In this document: piece by piece, positions 31,000 through 43,369 of the stretch
Numbering within the stretch: the first letter of the stretch is position 1
Layout of the letters: each line of letters starts with the position of its first letter
NCBI GenBank assembly: GCA_033557465.1
Contig: CM066033.1
Location: 1,300,197,022 to 1,300,261,021 of the forward strand
DNA: 64,000 nucleotides
Origin: Ichthyophis bannanicus
Taxonomy: Eukaryota > Chordata > Amphibia > Gymnophiona > Ichthyophiidae
Direction: 5' to 3'
Notes under the pieces: generated by a model
Databases searched by the model: none
Told to the model about the DNA's origin: nothing
The model's input: the letters and a program-made list of their open reading frames with translations, nothing else
Made by a program: the position numbers and the translations under genes

Positions 31000-31330
31000 C
31001 TTCTACAACTACTACCACCACTATTATTAATCATTTGTATAGCACTACAAGACGAACGCAGCATTGTACAGAGACATGTAAGAGACAGTCCCAGCTCATC
31101 AGAGCTTACAGACAAGACAACAAGGGGGCACTAGGATCTTTCTAAGGGAATGGCAAGGAAACAGATAGGAGATGAACAGGAGACTGCACAGATCAGGATC
31201 CAAAAGCAGCCTTGAAGAGGTGAGTTTTTAGCCTGGATTTGAACAGGGCCAGAGATGGAGCCTGACGTACTGACTCAGGTAGTTGGCAGAATACATAATA
31301 TATAACTAAGGTGTAATTGGTTCCATGTAA
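31000..31330 (-). mobile_element. L2-like LINE 3' end, minus strand
   Basis: Starts with ACTACCACCACTATTATTAA and TCATTTGTATAGCAC (a short trinucleotide tail reversed). The minus strand near 31200-31260 reads PVQIQAKNS/FKSRLKTHLF-type text found at the end of L2-like polymerases. A plus-strand counterpart is at 54405-54978. Confidence 0.65.
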
Positions 31331-31384
31331 CTAAACGATGTTAGTGTTGTTAATTGTTATCTAAGGTGATATTTGTTCTGAGTA

Positions 31385-31455
31385 GCTGATGTTCTGTTCA
31401 TTGTAAACCGCTTTGACCCGGTGAAAAGTGGTATATAAACCTAGCTAAATAAAGG
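31385..31455 (+). repeat. SINE/LINE 3' tail
   Basis: GTAAACCGCTTTGACCCGGT, GTGGTATATAAACC and TAAATAAA. Confidence 0.75.
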
Positions 31456-31920
31456 GGCAGCAAGATGGAATGAACGAAGTCTGGAGTTGGCAGTGGAAGA
31501 GAAGGGCACAGATCGAAGTGATCTGCCAGAAGTGCGGAGTTCATGAGTTGGGGTGTAGGGAGAGATGAGAGAGGAAAGGTAGTGAGGAGCTGTAGAATGA
31601 ATGAACTTATAGGTTAGTTTCCCCTGGCTCCAGACTCTTGGGGTTTATTAGGCCTACAATAGTCCCTGGGAGGAGCTTACTTTCTTATATTTATTTTACT
31701 GTATTAGATCTATTTATTATTTTCACAACAAATACTCAAAATGAATTATATCATGTTTACCCTGGGCCTACCACACACCTGCGCCAAATGGATGCACAGG
31801 AAACTCTTGTCTGGAAAGTGGCTTGAAATCCAAATCATTCCACATCCCTAGTCAGAGCGGACTTTAGGCTGGAGTGTGATTAGCAAGTCTCCCTCTCCTC
31901 CCATGGGTCCTCTACAAATC
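31456..31920. other. Unassigned interval left of GTE-3
   Basis: Nothing recognised; it ends at the ATA duplication of GTE-3. Confidence 0.5.
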
Positions 31921-31939
31921 ATAGGGGTATGTTTACTAA

Positions 31940-32085
31940 AGTGCGGTAAATGAGAATAACGCGCGTTGTACGACATTAACGATCGTAAGTGCAGTATAAC
32001 GCGCGTAATCACACGCCAACGACCGTTAACGTCATACTACGCGCGTTAACCGTAGTTAACCATCGTAAAGCCCCGCGGCGCGTTA
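31940..32085. repeat. Subterminal CGATCG/GCGCGTTA array of GTE-3
   Basis: Words AACGCGCGTTGTACGAC, TTAACGATCGTAAG, ACTACGCGCGTTAACC and TTAACCATCGTAAAG; matched by GTE-4 (40655-40790). Confidence 0.8.
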
Positions 32086-32375
32086 AAACAGCGCAGAAGG
32101 TGGAGAGTGGGCGGAGAGAAGGGGTCAATGGGCGGAGAGTGGGCGGGGAGAGGCTCCCCTCACACTAACGCGCTGAATTTCTGAGCTCAATTCCAACGCG
32201 AATGAAAACCTGTCGTTAAAGGCATATTAAAGGGAAGAGAAACCATTTCCGTCAGCAATGTACAGCAAAACCGGGGAAACCTACAAAACGTGAGCAGTGT
32301 GATACATGTGCACAGAACAAAATTTCACCTAAAACGTTAAAAATGACCACAAGAAACATTGTACAAATTATAATC

Positions 32376-32559
32376 CAGCTGGGCAACAGTGATAGCAATG
32401 GGCAACAATGAAAAACACTCCCAGGAAAGCACCAAAAAAAAGAAATGATGTTTGGAAGGGTCTACGCTCCGTAGATCCTTTCAAAGATCATTTCATTGTA
32501 ATGGAGCTGTCCTGGGAGTGTTTTGTAATGTTGCCCAATGATAGCATTGTTCCCCAGCT
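32376..32559. repeat. Internal hairpin of GTE-3
   Basis: CAGCTGGGCAACAGTGATAG and CACTCCCAGGAAAG pair with CTGTCCTGGGAGTG and ATAGCATTGTTCCCCAGCT. Turn TCTACGCTCCGTAGA. Confidence 0.85.
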
Positions 32560-32711
32560 TGGTTATGGGTGTTTGCCCCTTTTTTTGAGGTCTTTTCTGA
32601 GGTTTATTTGCACCTCTGTCTCCATACAAGGTAAATGAGCCCACAGTAAACCTGTGCAGAGCAGGGTTTCTGACTCGACAGGCCGGTTTTCCTATCTCCA
32701 GGGACTGGACT

Positions 32712-32797
32712 GTCTCTGTGGCCACAGTGTGGTGCAACAGACACAGCCAGTGCCTGTAAGACCAGAGAGTCACAGGTTCAAATCCCAGCTGGGGCTC
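32712..32797 (+). other. tRNA-like module 3a
   Basis: A box TGGCCACAGTGTGGTGC; B box GGTTCAAATCC at 32775-32785. Confidence 0.7.
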
Positions 32798-34724
32798 CTG
32801 CCAACCCAGTCCCCATAGTATTACCCACCACTAAACAGTGATAGTAAAGACACTTCTTTATTGCAGAGAACATACGCATGGTTAATACGCCTATATTTTA
32901 CCACACCAAACACAGACACCAGAAACAGGCGCATTACCTAGAGCAGAGTCTCGCAAATGCAGTCCTGGAGGGCCCCACACCTTTCAGGTTCCATGCTGCC
33001 TCTAATAAAGATGCCTGTGCTGCATATCTATGCACCACCCCCATGGTATGCAGATGTAGCTCATGCATAGTTATGAGGGACAGCATAAAAACCCAAACAG
33101 TGTTTGGAACACCAGGACTGGAGTTGGGGAACTCTGCCGTAAAGCAGCAGCCTACAGGGCCAGACACACCCACACACATACCCACAGGCCCCATTGGCCA
33201 ATGCCTCCTGGAGAGGCAGGACATTGGGCCCTGCCTGTATCTCCCAATACTAGCAGTTGCATACCTTAGCAATGCCACCCTACACCTGGGTACATGCTAC
33301 ACTGCTATCAAACGTTTCCTATGATAACTGGCAGATATCAATTCCTACGTTAAGCACATTTTGCCCAGTGAGCTCCACCATAACAATCATTCTGATGTCT
33401 GTGGTGTGTGCTGCAGGTCTGGTCTCTGACAGTGTTTACCACCCTGGGGAGTGACCCCCAACAGTCTTGCGTACCATATCCATGCCTGTACTGTGCCCAG
33501 GACTGGTGTGGTGGGTATGGCTGCTGAACACCTCTATAGTAGCACAATGCTGGCATAGGTGTGGGGGTGGCTGTCTGTCTATCCAGTGTGTGGTGGCTGC
33601 AAACACCTTCCACAGCCCACACTGCCAGCAATGTTGCCAATATTGGGCTGCCAATGTGCATAATGAGGAGCAAGGTACCATGGGTATAGGCCGGACAGGG
33701 TGGCCTGGCCAGGGTGCATCTGCACAGGGCATACGGCAGTGACAGGCACATTTTAGTGCCCGGCCACCACCTACACAGACAGAGTGACCTCAGTATGTCC
33801 TGCTGAGAGATCACTCTCACCCTGACTGTGCAGTGACCACAGCATGGCTAGGCACCCCCATAGTGCTATATAGTATTTCTCTCATGTGATAGATATGGGT
33901 TTCCTGTTGGGGCCCAGTCACTGAGTTATCTGTTTGCTGTGTATGCATCTTCACTGGGCACATGCACTATTGACTAACTAGTAGACTGTTTGCAGCTAGT
34001 ATGTGTTGTGATGGAGTGGCTTGCAGCAGGTGAATATCAGATAGTGGTGGGGTGCCGCTTCCATATCCAGGCCTGATGTCTGTCTGCTATTGTGTTATGG
34101 ATGTGTACAGAGCTTCATTGACTGCCTTGTGGTGTGTCTGTTCCTCAGCAGGACTGGGATTGCTGTTCCCCTCTACTGCCACCTTTGCAGGGAGGTAGAA
34201 TGTGGATCTATTGTTTGGAGAGCCTGTTTGCTGCCCTGGGGGAGGGGGGGGTGGTGGTGCATGGGGGCAACACCTGACTGAAACAGACAGAGAAATCCAA
34301 GATGTTTGTGCAGAAACTACCTATCTCACATATTAACACTGCTTTGGACCTGGTGCTGGGCGCCTCACTGCACCCTCAGGGTGAGCACAGTACCCGCACA
34401 ATGTGATGGTGTGTAGATACTCTGTGCCAGTACAACACACGGTCAGTACCCCCTACCAGGCCGAGGTGCTGTGGGGGTGCACATGGTCACTTCCCCCTAC
34501 CAGGCCGAGGTGCTGTGGGGGTGCATTCCCCATGGTGTGTATCTGTGGACGGCTGATTTGCATGTGCAGTGCATCATGGGTGTGACTGGCACACTCCAAC
34601 CCTGGGTAAATCTAGCACCTGCTCACAGGCTCAGAGACACCATAGGCCATCACACGTACATCTGTTAGCATAATGCATAGGTGCAAGATACCCTAAAGAG
34701 TCTGTAATATAAGGTACCCATGCT

Positions 34725-34845
34725 GGTAAAAACACACGTACCCACGCACGTTTGTACGCACGCACCAACGCACGTAGCTACGCCCGTACCAACGCACACA
34801 GCCACGCACGCACCAACGTACATGGCTACGCACACTGCGAGGGTG
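34725..34845. repeat. ACGCACG word array of GTE-3
   Basis: About a dozen ACGCACG/ACGTA-type words in 120 bp (ACGTACCCACGCACG, GTACGCACGCACC). It occupies the position of the GGTGCC array of other copies. Confidence 0.85.
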
Positions 34846-34937
34846 TGTTTCTGTAACCACTACTCAACGTAAAGAAAAACATGCCTCCTTATTCTCTATG
34901 TAATGTACAGGGTGATGCCTGGGCCAGCCTTCTGCAT

Positions 34938-35012
34938 TGGGCACACTGGGGACTTGAACCCATGCTGCCTGTAACAGCGGTCAGTACACTAACCATTGTG
35001 CTACAGCTCTGT
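34938..35012 (-). other. tRNA-like module 3b, antisense
   Basis: B box complement GACTTGAACCC at 34951-34961; reversed A box TGTAGCACAATGGTTAG. Confidence 0.7.
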
Positions 35013-35109
35013 TTCAGTGTTTTGTGTCTGTACGCCTTCATACGATTAATGCGCAGTAACGCGCCACGGCGCCCTGTAACGCTCGTTAGTTTTGGGAACG
35101 CGCGTTAGT

Positions 35110-35320
35110 GGTTATGGCTTTAATACCTTCAAGTTGTTTTTTTGTTACAATACCTACAAAGTTTATATTTACTGTTCAATGTAAATAGTTGATTTCTACT
35201 GTTCTATGTAAAATGTATACAAATTGTGTACAAGACTGTTAATCTGTTATATGTAAACCGCCCTTGATCTCTGGAAGGGGCGGTATAAAAGAAATAGTTA
35301 AATAAATAAATAAATAAAAA
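35110..35320 (+). repeat. SINE/LINE 3' tail inserted in GTE-3
   Basis: ATGTAAACCGCCCTTGATCT, GGGGCGGTATAAAAGAAATA and TAAATAAATAAATAAAAATG. Confidence 0.75.
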
Positions 35321-35414
35321 TGATGTCCCACCCATGTCCTTTTTTGGCTTTCCTTTCACTAACGCGACTCCTAACGCGATTTGCACTAACGCAGTTTAGT
35401 AAACATACCCCATA

Positions 35415-37040
35415 GAGTGCAGCAGTCTTCTTATGGATTTTCTGTACAATTTTCTAGGCTGTCATGGCCACCCTATGCAGAAAGGGTTCCAGCACACTAG
35501 AAAATTGCGCACAACGACTCTTGTAGACATCAGCACACTGCCCATTTGAATCCAGTGGTAATGAAGGTGTTCGCTTTTAAATCTGGCTGCAAAAAAATGC
35601 ACAGAAGAGCGAAACGGCAAGCATTAGCACGCGGTCTGAGAAGGAGTAGACAGCTCATTCTGCACCTTGCATTAGTCAGGGCGTCATTCCTGCTTCTTTT
35701 TCATGCAAGCATAAAGTACTCACAGGTTTTTTTGTTTGCATTATTGAGGGGGGAAGGGTTCATTTAAAAAAAAAAAAAACAGGAAGAGGATAAGGAGTTA
35801 TGATGATTGCATTGACAAATGCATGGTTAAGGGGGGATGCCGCAGCTGTGAACTGATGGCGCTGTGCTCAGAAATGTGCAGAATATACATTCCAGACAGG
35901 CACATTTAGGAGGTTATCCTAGAAGCATCTCTGTGTGAAATGCGTAGACTGGCCGTTTTACAATAGTGGCTACTTGCACATGAGGATGCTAAGATGTTTA
36001 TATCAAGGAGGCATGGACAGTACATACAACAGAAACAAGGATTTCCCATTTCACAAGGAAATCCATGACTCTAGTGCCTGCTGGAAGGAGCATCTGTCAT
36101 TGCTGACCCCGATCACCCTCCCGACACTGAGCCCAACCCCGATCACCCCCTCAGACTTCTCTTAGACCATCTGATCACTCCAACTCCCCCAACAGGCAAT
36201 CACATGATCCCCCCAAGTCAGCACACTCCCCCGTACATCCAATCCCCTCTGCAAAAGGTTCCCCACACAAACCCCCACAGCACGAATAATCCTCCCCAGA
36301 AGCCCTATTCTACCCATGACCCATCCATGGCCTTACTGGAGATCCCGGAAAAATTCCTCATCGCCCCTGCTCTTGGTAATCCCAGATTCAAACTAGCAGT
36401 TTGAATGATATCATTGCTAGGGGTCCAACTGCAAAATAAGAGCATTATTTAACAGCCTGACCCTTAGCGATAATACTACAAGATTACCACTAGAGGTCAT
36501 GACCACCACTTTGAACCCAAGATTACTAAAACTGGGGATCACTCCTGCTTTGCTAGACACCAGGGACCCCTGGCAAGGCCAGAGATGGGATTATGGGATG
36601 GAAGGGTCAAGTGGGGTACAAGGCTTCCGGAGGGGGGTATTCTTGCAGCAGGAAAGAGCAGGTGTGGGGCTTCTTGTAGGGAGGGGAGGGGGGAAATCAG
36701 ATGTAAGGGGGTGCATCTGATTGGGAGGATGGGGGAATACTGGAAGGTCTAAGAGGTGAGGACGGGTGAATTAGCTGTTGGGGGATGATCAGGGTTGGGA
36801 TCAGTTTCAAGGGAGTGATGGGGGGGGGCTGGTGCTACAGGATTAAGTATCTATCTACAGTGAGAGCAGCGATTTTAGAAAGCTGCTTCCAAGCATATGT
36901 GGGGATATTTGTATATGTTTTTTCACCACATTCAACCTTTAAAAATCATTCCTCCCAGTGGACATGGAGAAACACACCCATGTCATCCTGCACCTGGTTT
37001 ACAAGAGGCTCTACGTCTGGCAGAGTCTCTTGTACACTAC
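35415..37040. other. Unassigned interval between GTE-3 and GTE-4
   Basis: No recognisable gene. A Pro-rich frame (36204-36404) reflects C-rich low complexity. Poly-A at about 35767-35780 and a G-rich stretch 36560-36840 are present. Confidence 0.5.
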
Positions 37041-37224
37041 TATGGGGTATGTTTACTAAACTGCATTAGTGCGATTCACGTTAGGAGCCGCGGTAGAGAC
37101 AGAAATCCCAAATAAGGACATGGGCGGTACATCATTACCGAGAACGCACGTTCCAAGACGCCATAAATGAACGAGCGCTACAGGGCACGTTACCGCGCGT
37201 TAATCTTAAGAAGGCGCGCAGGCA

Positions 37225-37300
37225 TACTAGCACAGCAACAGAGCTGTAGCACAATGGTTACAACAGTGATTGCTGGTACCGGGTCATGGGTTCGATTCCC
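37225..37300 (+). other. tRNA-like module 4a with consensus B box
   Basis: A box TGTAGCACAATGGTTACA and B box GGTTCGATTCC at 37289-37299, an exact match to the eukaryotic Pol III consensus GGTTCGANTCC. It is the best preserved module in the window. Confidence 0.78.
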
Positions 37301-39526
37301 CAGTGGGCCTAATGTATAAGGCTGGCTGAGGCAGCACCCTTTACATTTAAGTAGTGATTGTTGAGGCATTTGACGTGTATTTTAATTAGTGCTGCCAGAA
37401 AACACACCCTCACGGTGGCATAACCTAAGGTGCCCCATAAGGCACTCCATAGGGCACATTATAAAGTGTACTGTCCGCCAAGGCACCCTATAATGTCCCC
37501 TATAGGACACCTTATAAGGCTGTAAACAAAGCCCTGGCTGGCGGCAGAAGAACAGCATGTCACCACACAAACTGTCTGCTGTGGTTACCAGGATAGGGTT
37601 AACCCACCCGTACCCATGATGCACTGCACATGCAAATCAGCAGACGAGAGATGGGCACAAGATTGGGTATGCACCCCCACAGCACCTCGGCCTGGTAGGG
37701 GCAACAGACCGTGTGTGGCACTGCCACAGAGTAGCCACAGACAGTCACATTGTGCGGGTACTGTGCCCACCCTGATGTTGAGGTGGGGCGCCCAGCACCA
37801 GGTACACAGCACCTTTCATGACTGAAAAACAACATGCTGCAGGTCCCCATCAGTGTGTAATAGGTAGTTCCATTAGACACACCTAGGATACATCTGTGTC
37901 CTGCTGTATATCTCGGTCATGTCTAGTCCTTATGGGCGATGATGCACCCAGAATAGTGCATATCCTGTGTTGGTGCCATGGTTACCTGCTGTAGGTGAAG
38001 GGGAGGTGTATGGACCCATAGGTGTTTATGTACCACCACACAACCCACCCTCTGGGGCTCAGGGTGGGAAACAGGATCACCCACCAATAGATCCACAGTC
38101 TACCTCCCTGCAATGGTAGCAGTAGAGGGGACCATCAACCCCAGTCCAGCTGGGGAACAGACAGAGCGCTACACATCCATAACACAATAGCAAACAGAAG
38201 GCCTGGAAATGCTCAGCTGCCCCCCCCACTATTATCTGACATTCTCCAGCAGCAAGCCTCCAGCCACTGCACCCTGCAAGGTGTTCCAGCAAGACACATA
38301 CTAGCTGCAGACAGTCCGCCAGCTAGTCCATAGTGCATGGTCCTGGAGGAGATGCATGTACCCAGAACAGGGATGTCAGCATACACACCAAGCGGATAAG
38401 TCAGTGATTGGGCCCCAAAAGAAAACCCACAAATATCACATGAGAGAAATGCTATGTAGCACTATGGGGGAACCTAGCCATGCCATGGTCACTGCTCAGT
38501 CAGGGTGAGAGTGACCTCCCAGCAGGACATGCTATGGCCACCCTGTCCGTGCAGGTGGTACTGGGCACTACAATGTCCGAGCCATTGCCCTATGCCCTGT
38601 GCAGATGCGGCCAGGCCAGACAACCCTATCCAGGCTATCCCCACGGTACCTTGCTCCTCATTATGCACATTGGCAGGCCAATACTGGCAACAGTGCTAGC
38701 AGTGTGGGCTGTGGAGGGTGTTGGCAGCCACCACACACTGGATAGACAGACACACACTCCCCACACCTATGCCAGCATTGTGCAACTATAGAGGTGTTGG
38801 GCAGCCCAGGCCACCACACCAGTCCTGGGCACAGTGCAGGCATGGCTATGGTACGCAATACTGTAGGAGTCACTCCCCAGGTTGGTAAACACTGTCAGAC
38901 ACAAGACCTGTAGCACACTCCACAGACATCAGAAAGGTTGCTATGATGCAGCTCACTCAGAAAATTGTACTTAACCTAGGAATTGCTATCTGCCAGTAAT
39001 CATAGCAACCTTTTGATAGATGTGTACCATATTCCCAGATTTAGGGTGGCATTACTAAAGTATGCAAGTGCTAGTATTGGGAGATGCACGCACAGCCCAA
39101 AGTCCTGCCTCTCCAGGAGGCTTTGGATAATGCGGCCTGTGGGTGCGGGTGTGTCTGACCCTGTTGGCTGCTGCTTTACGGCAGAGGTTCCCAACTCCAG
39201 TCCTGCGGTGCCAAACACTGTTCGGGTTTTCATGCTGTCCCTCATGAATATGCATGAGATACATCTGCATACCATGGGGGTGGCGCATAGAAATGCAGCA
39301 CAGGCATCTTTATCAGAGGCAGCATGGAACTGGAATGGTGTTTGGCCCTCCAGGACTGCATTTGAGAGACTCTGCTCTAGGTAATGTTCATGTTTATGGT
39401 GTCCGTGCTCTGTAGGGTAAAATGTAGGTGTCTTGGGCATGTTTACGTCATCTGCAATAAAGGTGCTGTCTGTATTAGCATGTTGTAGTAGTGGGTAAAA
39501 CATGGGGACTGGGTTGGCAGGAACCA

Positions 39527-39602
39527 TAGCTGGGACTTGAACCTGTGACCCTCAGCTTCTGAATACACTGGTTTTGTGCACTGCACCACCTTGTTGTTAC
39601 AG
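39527..39602 (-). other. tRNA-like module 4b
   Basis: B box complement GACTTGAACCT at 39533-39543; reversed A-box region GTAACAACAAGGTGGTGCAG. Confidence 0.6.
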
Positions 39603-40654
39603 AGTCAGTATATTCCTTGGTGATACCATGAGTGTTCGTCAGACAGGGCCCGTCTGTTGCAGTACACGGCACCCACCTACACAGGGCTAGGCCACGGTCT
39701 GCTCTGGGCAGCTGCCACTGCCCCCTCCACCACCAGTATCCCTCAGCCACCATGCTGACATGCCCTTCTGCTGGTGGTGCTGGTGGTGCACAGTCTCAGG
39801 CCATCCAGTGTGCAGGTAGGCGGCTGCCTATGGTGCGGGTTCTGGGGTAGGGGTGCCTGCATAGATGTCCACGCTCCCCCCCAGCCCCGCCTGCCAATGT
39901 TCTGTGCCCTTGGGGGTAGCTGTTGGGTACTATCCCCTGTGAAACTGTGGGAAACAGAGTCGTGCCCATGTTGGGCCTTCAGCAATTGCTGTCTGGCTGC
40001 TCTGCTGTTTCAGCATTCGTATGGGCCAGCTAGGCATCACCCTAGTCCGCACTGTGGCCCAGCTGCACCACAGCATGTGCCGCCTGTGGCACTCTGTATC
40101 CCCTTTTCCGGCATCTGTCCAGTTGCCGTTCCGACATGCCCGCCCTGATGTTGCGGGACATGTGCACGCCATAGGAACCCCATCCAATGGAGTGGAAAAC
40201 CCTGAGCAGCGCTATTTCACTGTGGGCTCATTCAACTTGTATGGGGACGGAGTGTAGACCCTTCCACGATTTATATCTTTTCTATGGAGCTTTCTCGGGG
40301 GGGGGGGGGGGGTTGATGTTTCTCATTAATACCACTATTGGCCAGTTTGGTTATGGTTTTTTCCCAGTTTGTTGAGGTCATTTTCAGTGTTTATGTGCCC
40401 TTTTGTTCTGTGCACATGTATCACACTTATCGCTTTTTTTAGGTTTCCTTGCCTAGGCTGTACATTGCTGACACTGAAATGGTTTCTCTCCCTTGTAATG
40501 TGCATTTAACGGCAGGTTTTCATTCGCGTTGGGATTTAGCTCTTCAGATCAGCGCGTTAGTGTGAAGGGAGCCTCTCCCCGCCCACTCTCCGCCCACTGA
40601 CCCCTTCTCTCCGCCCTCTCTCCACCTTCTGCGGTGTTTTACCGCGCAGCGGAG

Positions 40655-40790
40655 CTTTACGATCGTTAACGCATCATAACGCGCGTTATGTAACGTTAAC
40701 GATCGTTAGCGTGTCATAATGCATGTTATGATGCGCTAACGATCGTTAACTTTACATTACGCGCGTTATTTACCGTTACCGCAGTTTAGT
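40655..40790. repeat. Subterminal CGATCG/GCGCGTTA array of GTE-4
   Basis: TTACGATCGTTAACGCATC, ATAACGCGCGTTATG, TTAACGATCGTTAGCG, GCTAACGATCGTTAAC: three CGATCG and two GCGC palindromes in a regular alternation. Confidence 0.85.
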
Positions 40791-40804
40791 AAACATACCC
40801 CTAT

Positions 40805-40930
40805 GTGTGTCTTTTGGGAATACTGCTAGGTACTTATGACCTACATTGGCCACTGTTGGAAACAGGATACTGGGCTTGATGGACCTTGGGCTGACCCAGT
40901 ATGGCATATCTTATGTTCTTATGTTCTTAA
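40805..40930 (+). mobile_element. CR1-like LINE 3' end
   Basis: TTGGCCACTGTTGGAAACAG, GGCTTGATGGACCTTGGG and CTGACCCAGTATGGC, followed by a repeated ATGTTCTT tail. This is the typical CR1 3' terminus with its short microsatellite-like end. Confidence 0.88.
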
Positions 40931-41880
40931 ATTCTCCACGTCCTGACCTGGATATGCGAATTCCCTTTTCCACTCTCCATCTAAAATTTGTCTTCACTTT
41001 CCTGGGCCTGGTAAAATCTCTGCACAAATCTTGATTCTGCCGCTATTTCATGCCCAACACCTATGCCATGCCATGTTTCAATGACAATCAGCACGCTCTC
41101 TCGTGTCTGCGCATAGTTCATGTGAACATGTCATTTGCAGATAATTTGTTGCATAGGGTGTACATTCTTTTTTATACATGCGCATTAGGTAACGGTTCTA
41201 ACAAACAACTTATAACATTGGCCTGAAAGTACAATACTGCACCAGCAATGACATGGGGATGTCACACTTTCTTTCGTTAACATGTGTCAATTTTCTATGC
41301 ATAAAACAAGGTCCAGTCTGTACTACACCAAATCAATGGTCACAGAAAGTAGAACATAAATTTCCCTCTGTGTAGCCTTCTGATTGCCAAAAAATAACAT
41401 TAATGTTTCACTTTTATTAAGGGGTATTGACCACATGTATGGCAGGTAAGAGTCACAGGCTTTAATTAGTGACCAAGCACTGTTCGAAGCCAAAACATGC
41501 CTTTTAAAAACTGATTTATCATTTACCCCAAAGTACAAACGTGCGTCACCCATGTATATAAAGCCCCGTGCACACTTGCTTTTAATATTGTTCATAACGT
41601 TCTAACGTCCCAATGAAAATCAAATAACTCTGTCAGTTCAAGTTGATCCATACTTCAGCCCCGAAGCACACAGGTATTTTTACAGTGCTGAACACTATTT
41701 TTCCACACTTTTCTTTCAGAAATATGTGTCCCTTCAAAATAATACACCCAACACCTTAATGGCACCCTGGTGTTTTGGCAATTGAATGCGTGTTTGGGGG
41801 CTTGATATTACGCATGCTCACAACCGCTCAAGGGGACAACTCAGGAAAAGACAAGTAGCTGGCAGATCCCAAAAAGTAGA
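40931..41880. other. Unassigned interval
   Basis: A minus-strand frame at 41323-41595 (90 residues) has no motif I recognise. No repeats supported. Confidence 0.5.
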
Positions 41881-41884
41881 TCTA

Positions 41885-42245
41885 TTTCCAGGGAAGAGCC
41901 AGGAACTTGTTGAAACCTCCTTTCAACCTCACTATGTTAGTCAACTCGACCACATCCTCTGACAACAGATTCCACAGCTTAATGACGAGCTGCATGACAA
42001 AAATACTTTGTGATTTGTTTTCAATGTCATCATCATTAGCGTTATGGACTGTCCTCACGCCTTGTAGCGCTATGTAAATGATTAATAATAGTAGTAGTAG
42101 TGTTGTTTGAAAGGTTAAACAACAATTCTTTAACCGTCCCACCCAAGTTACGAATTTATAAGCGTCTATCATATTCTCTCTCAGTTGACTTTTCTTCTAG
42201 CTGAAGAACCCTAATATCTTTCGCCTCTCTTTCTAACGGAGATGT
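41885..42245 (-). mobile_element. CR1-like LINE fragment with small insertion
   Basis: Plus-strand text GATTCCACAGCTTAATGACG, TCTATCATATTCTCTCTCAG and GCTGAAGAACCCTAA parallels the CR1 copy at 62010-62340. An insert at about 42025-42110 carries an L2-like tail (AATGATTAATAATAGTAGTA). Confidence 0.7.
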
Positions 42246-42284
42246 TCCATAGAGCTAGTATAAGTGAATGCACCTAGATTTAAC

Positions 42285-43000
42285 CCGCATTTTCTAACAC
42301 ACCCCTATATTATAAAGTAAAATACATGCATGCTTTACTTGATAAAACACACATGAAAGACACACACAGAAAAATGCACCTTAACTACGCAAGACTTCTC
42401 TTGATCATTTGTTGTCCTTCTTTGAACCTTTCCTATGTCACCTATATACTTTTTTGAGATAGGCTGATGAGAACTGCTCACATAATGATATTCTCAGGCT
42501 TTAACTGACCATGACAGGAAAAGAACGTATTTATTTGGCTTTGCTTTTATACCGCTTTTCGCCGGGTCAGTGGTGTACATTCAACAAGATGAAACATCAA
42601 AATGTCCAAAGGGAGTAGTAAACTCTCCCACACCTCTACCACTCAACACCCACATCCAACAAAGGTGCCAGCTCTGTGGGTGCAGTGAATGCTTGAGCAC
42701 CTCAATACTTAGCAACCCTCTTTACTGTCCCCAGAGAGAGATAGTTTATGTTGCATTCCACACCCCAATTGTTCTGCAAAGTTAGCTGCTATCCTCTAAC
42801 ACTTTAAACCCAGATCTTTTAATGCCTTCTCTCTCTGAACAGGTATAGCAAACAGTCCCTCTGCAGGAAATTTTGCATCGTAGAAGAAGTAGCTTAAAGG
42901 TCTACGTACGCACTTGGAGGGTAATTTTACAAAGTCCTGCGTAGTTAGGGTGCATTTTTCTGCGTGTATGTCACACCTGTTTTATAAAGTAAAGCTGCCT
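42285..43000. repeat. Inverted repeat pair enclosing a SINE tail
   Basis: CAGAAAAATGCACCTTAACT with ACGCAAGACTT near 42367-42400 is mirrored by AAGTCCTGCGTAGTTAGGGT with GCATTTTTCTG near 42930-42965. Between the arms lies a SINE/LINE tail (42530-42595, minus) and unassigned DNA. Confidence 0.6.
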
Positions 43001-43369
43001 AGAATAATAGAGGTGGTTTAACTGAACACTACAATCTTGGGGGGTAGAGGTCTCAAAGGATGAGCTAATACGCTTGGGATTAGCAGCTGCCAGAATGGTG
43101 CTGCCAGTAAACTGGAGACCACCTTGCGCTCCTTGCGGTAGTTGTGCGCTACGCATAGACAAATGGACCTACGCATAAACACATGCAACCACTTTGAAGA
43201 AATGTGGTCTTATTTTCTAGAGTGGTTAAACTGAGATGTTGAGAGTGGAGATGCAGTTTAGGTGGTGACCTTCAGGAGTGGGTGGGAGGCTGGGGGACTG
43301 GAGTTGGAGGAGGGTAGTAGAGTATAAAATGCAAGGAGAAGACCACAATGTAAGTTTGTAATGTCTTAG

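Larger units (their letters stand above)
31924..35411 (+). mobile_element. GTE copy 3, 3.5 kb
   Basis: Starts GGGGTATGTTTACTAAAGTG and ends CAGTTTAGTAAACATACCCC; ATA is duplicated at 31921-31923 and 35412-35414. Its head words are TAACGATCGTTAACG-like, not the GCGC type. It keeps the internal hairpin and one sense and one antisense tRNA-like module, but has lost other modules. The GGTGCC array is replaced by an ACGCACG array. A SINE/LINE tail (about 35110-35320) is inserted just before the tail end. No coding capacity seen. Confidence 0.92.
37044..40801 (-). mobile_element. GTE copy 4, 3.8 kb, inverted
   Basis: Starts GGGGTATGTTTACTAAACTG and ends GCAGTTTAGTAAACATACCC(C); TAT is duplicated at 37041-37043 and 40802-40804. 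Head words are CGATCG/GCGCGTTA as in GTE-3. It contains an approximately 500-bp segment (about 39700-40190) found otherwise only in GTE-6, two tRNA-like modules, and only one arm of the internal hairpin. No coding capacity seen. Confidence 0.92.

Noticed and set aside
36204..36404. Pro-rich ORF as an exon
   Set aside because: Low-complexity C-rich DNA, no conserved motif, no supported splice context.
41323..41595. 90-residue minus-strand ORF as a gene
   Set aside because: No recognisable domain and no supporting neighbours; length is within chance expectation for AT-rich DNA.
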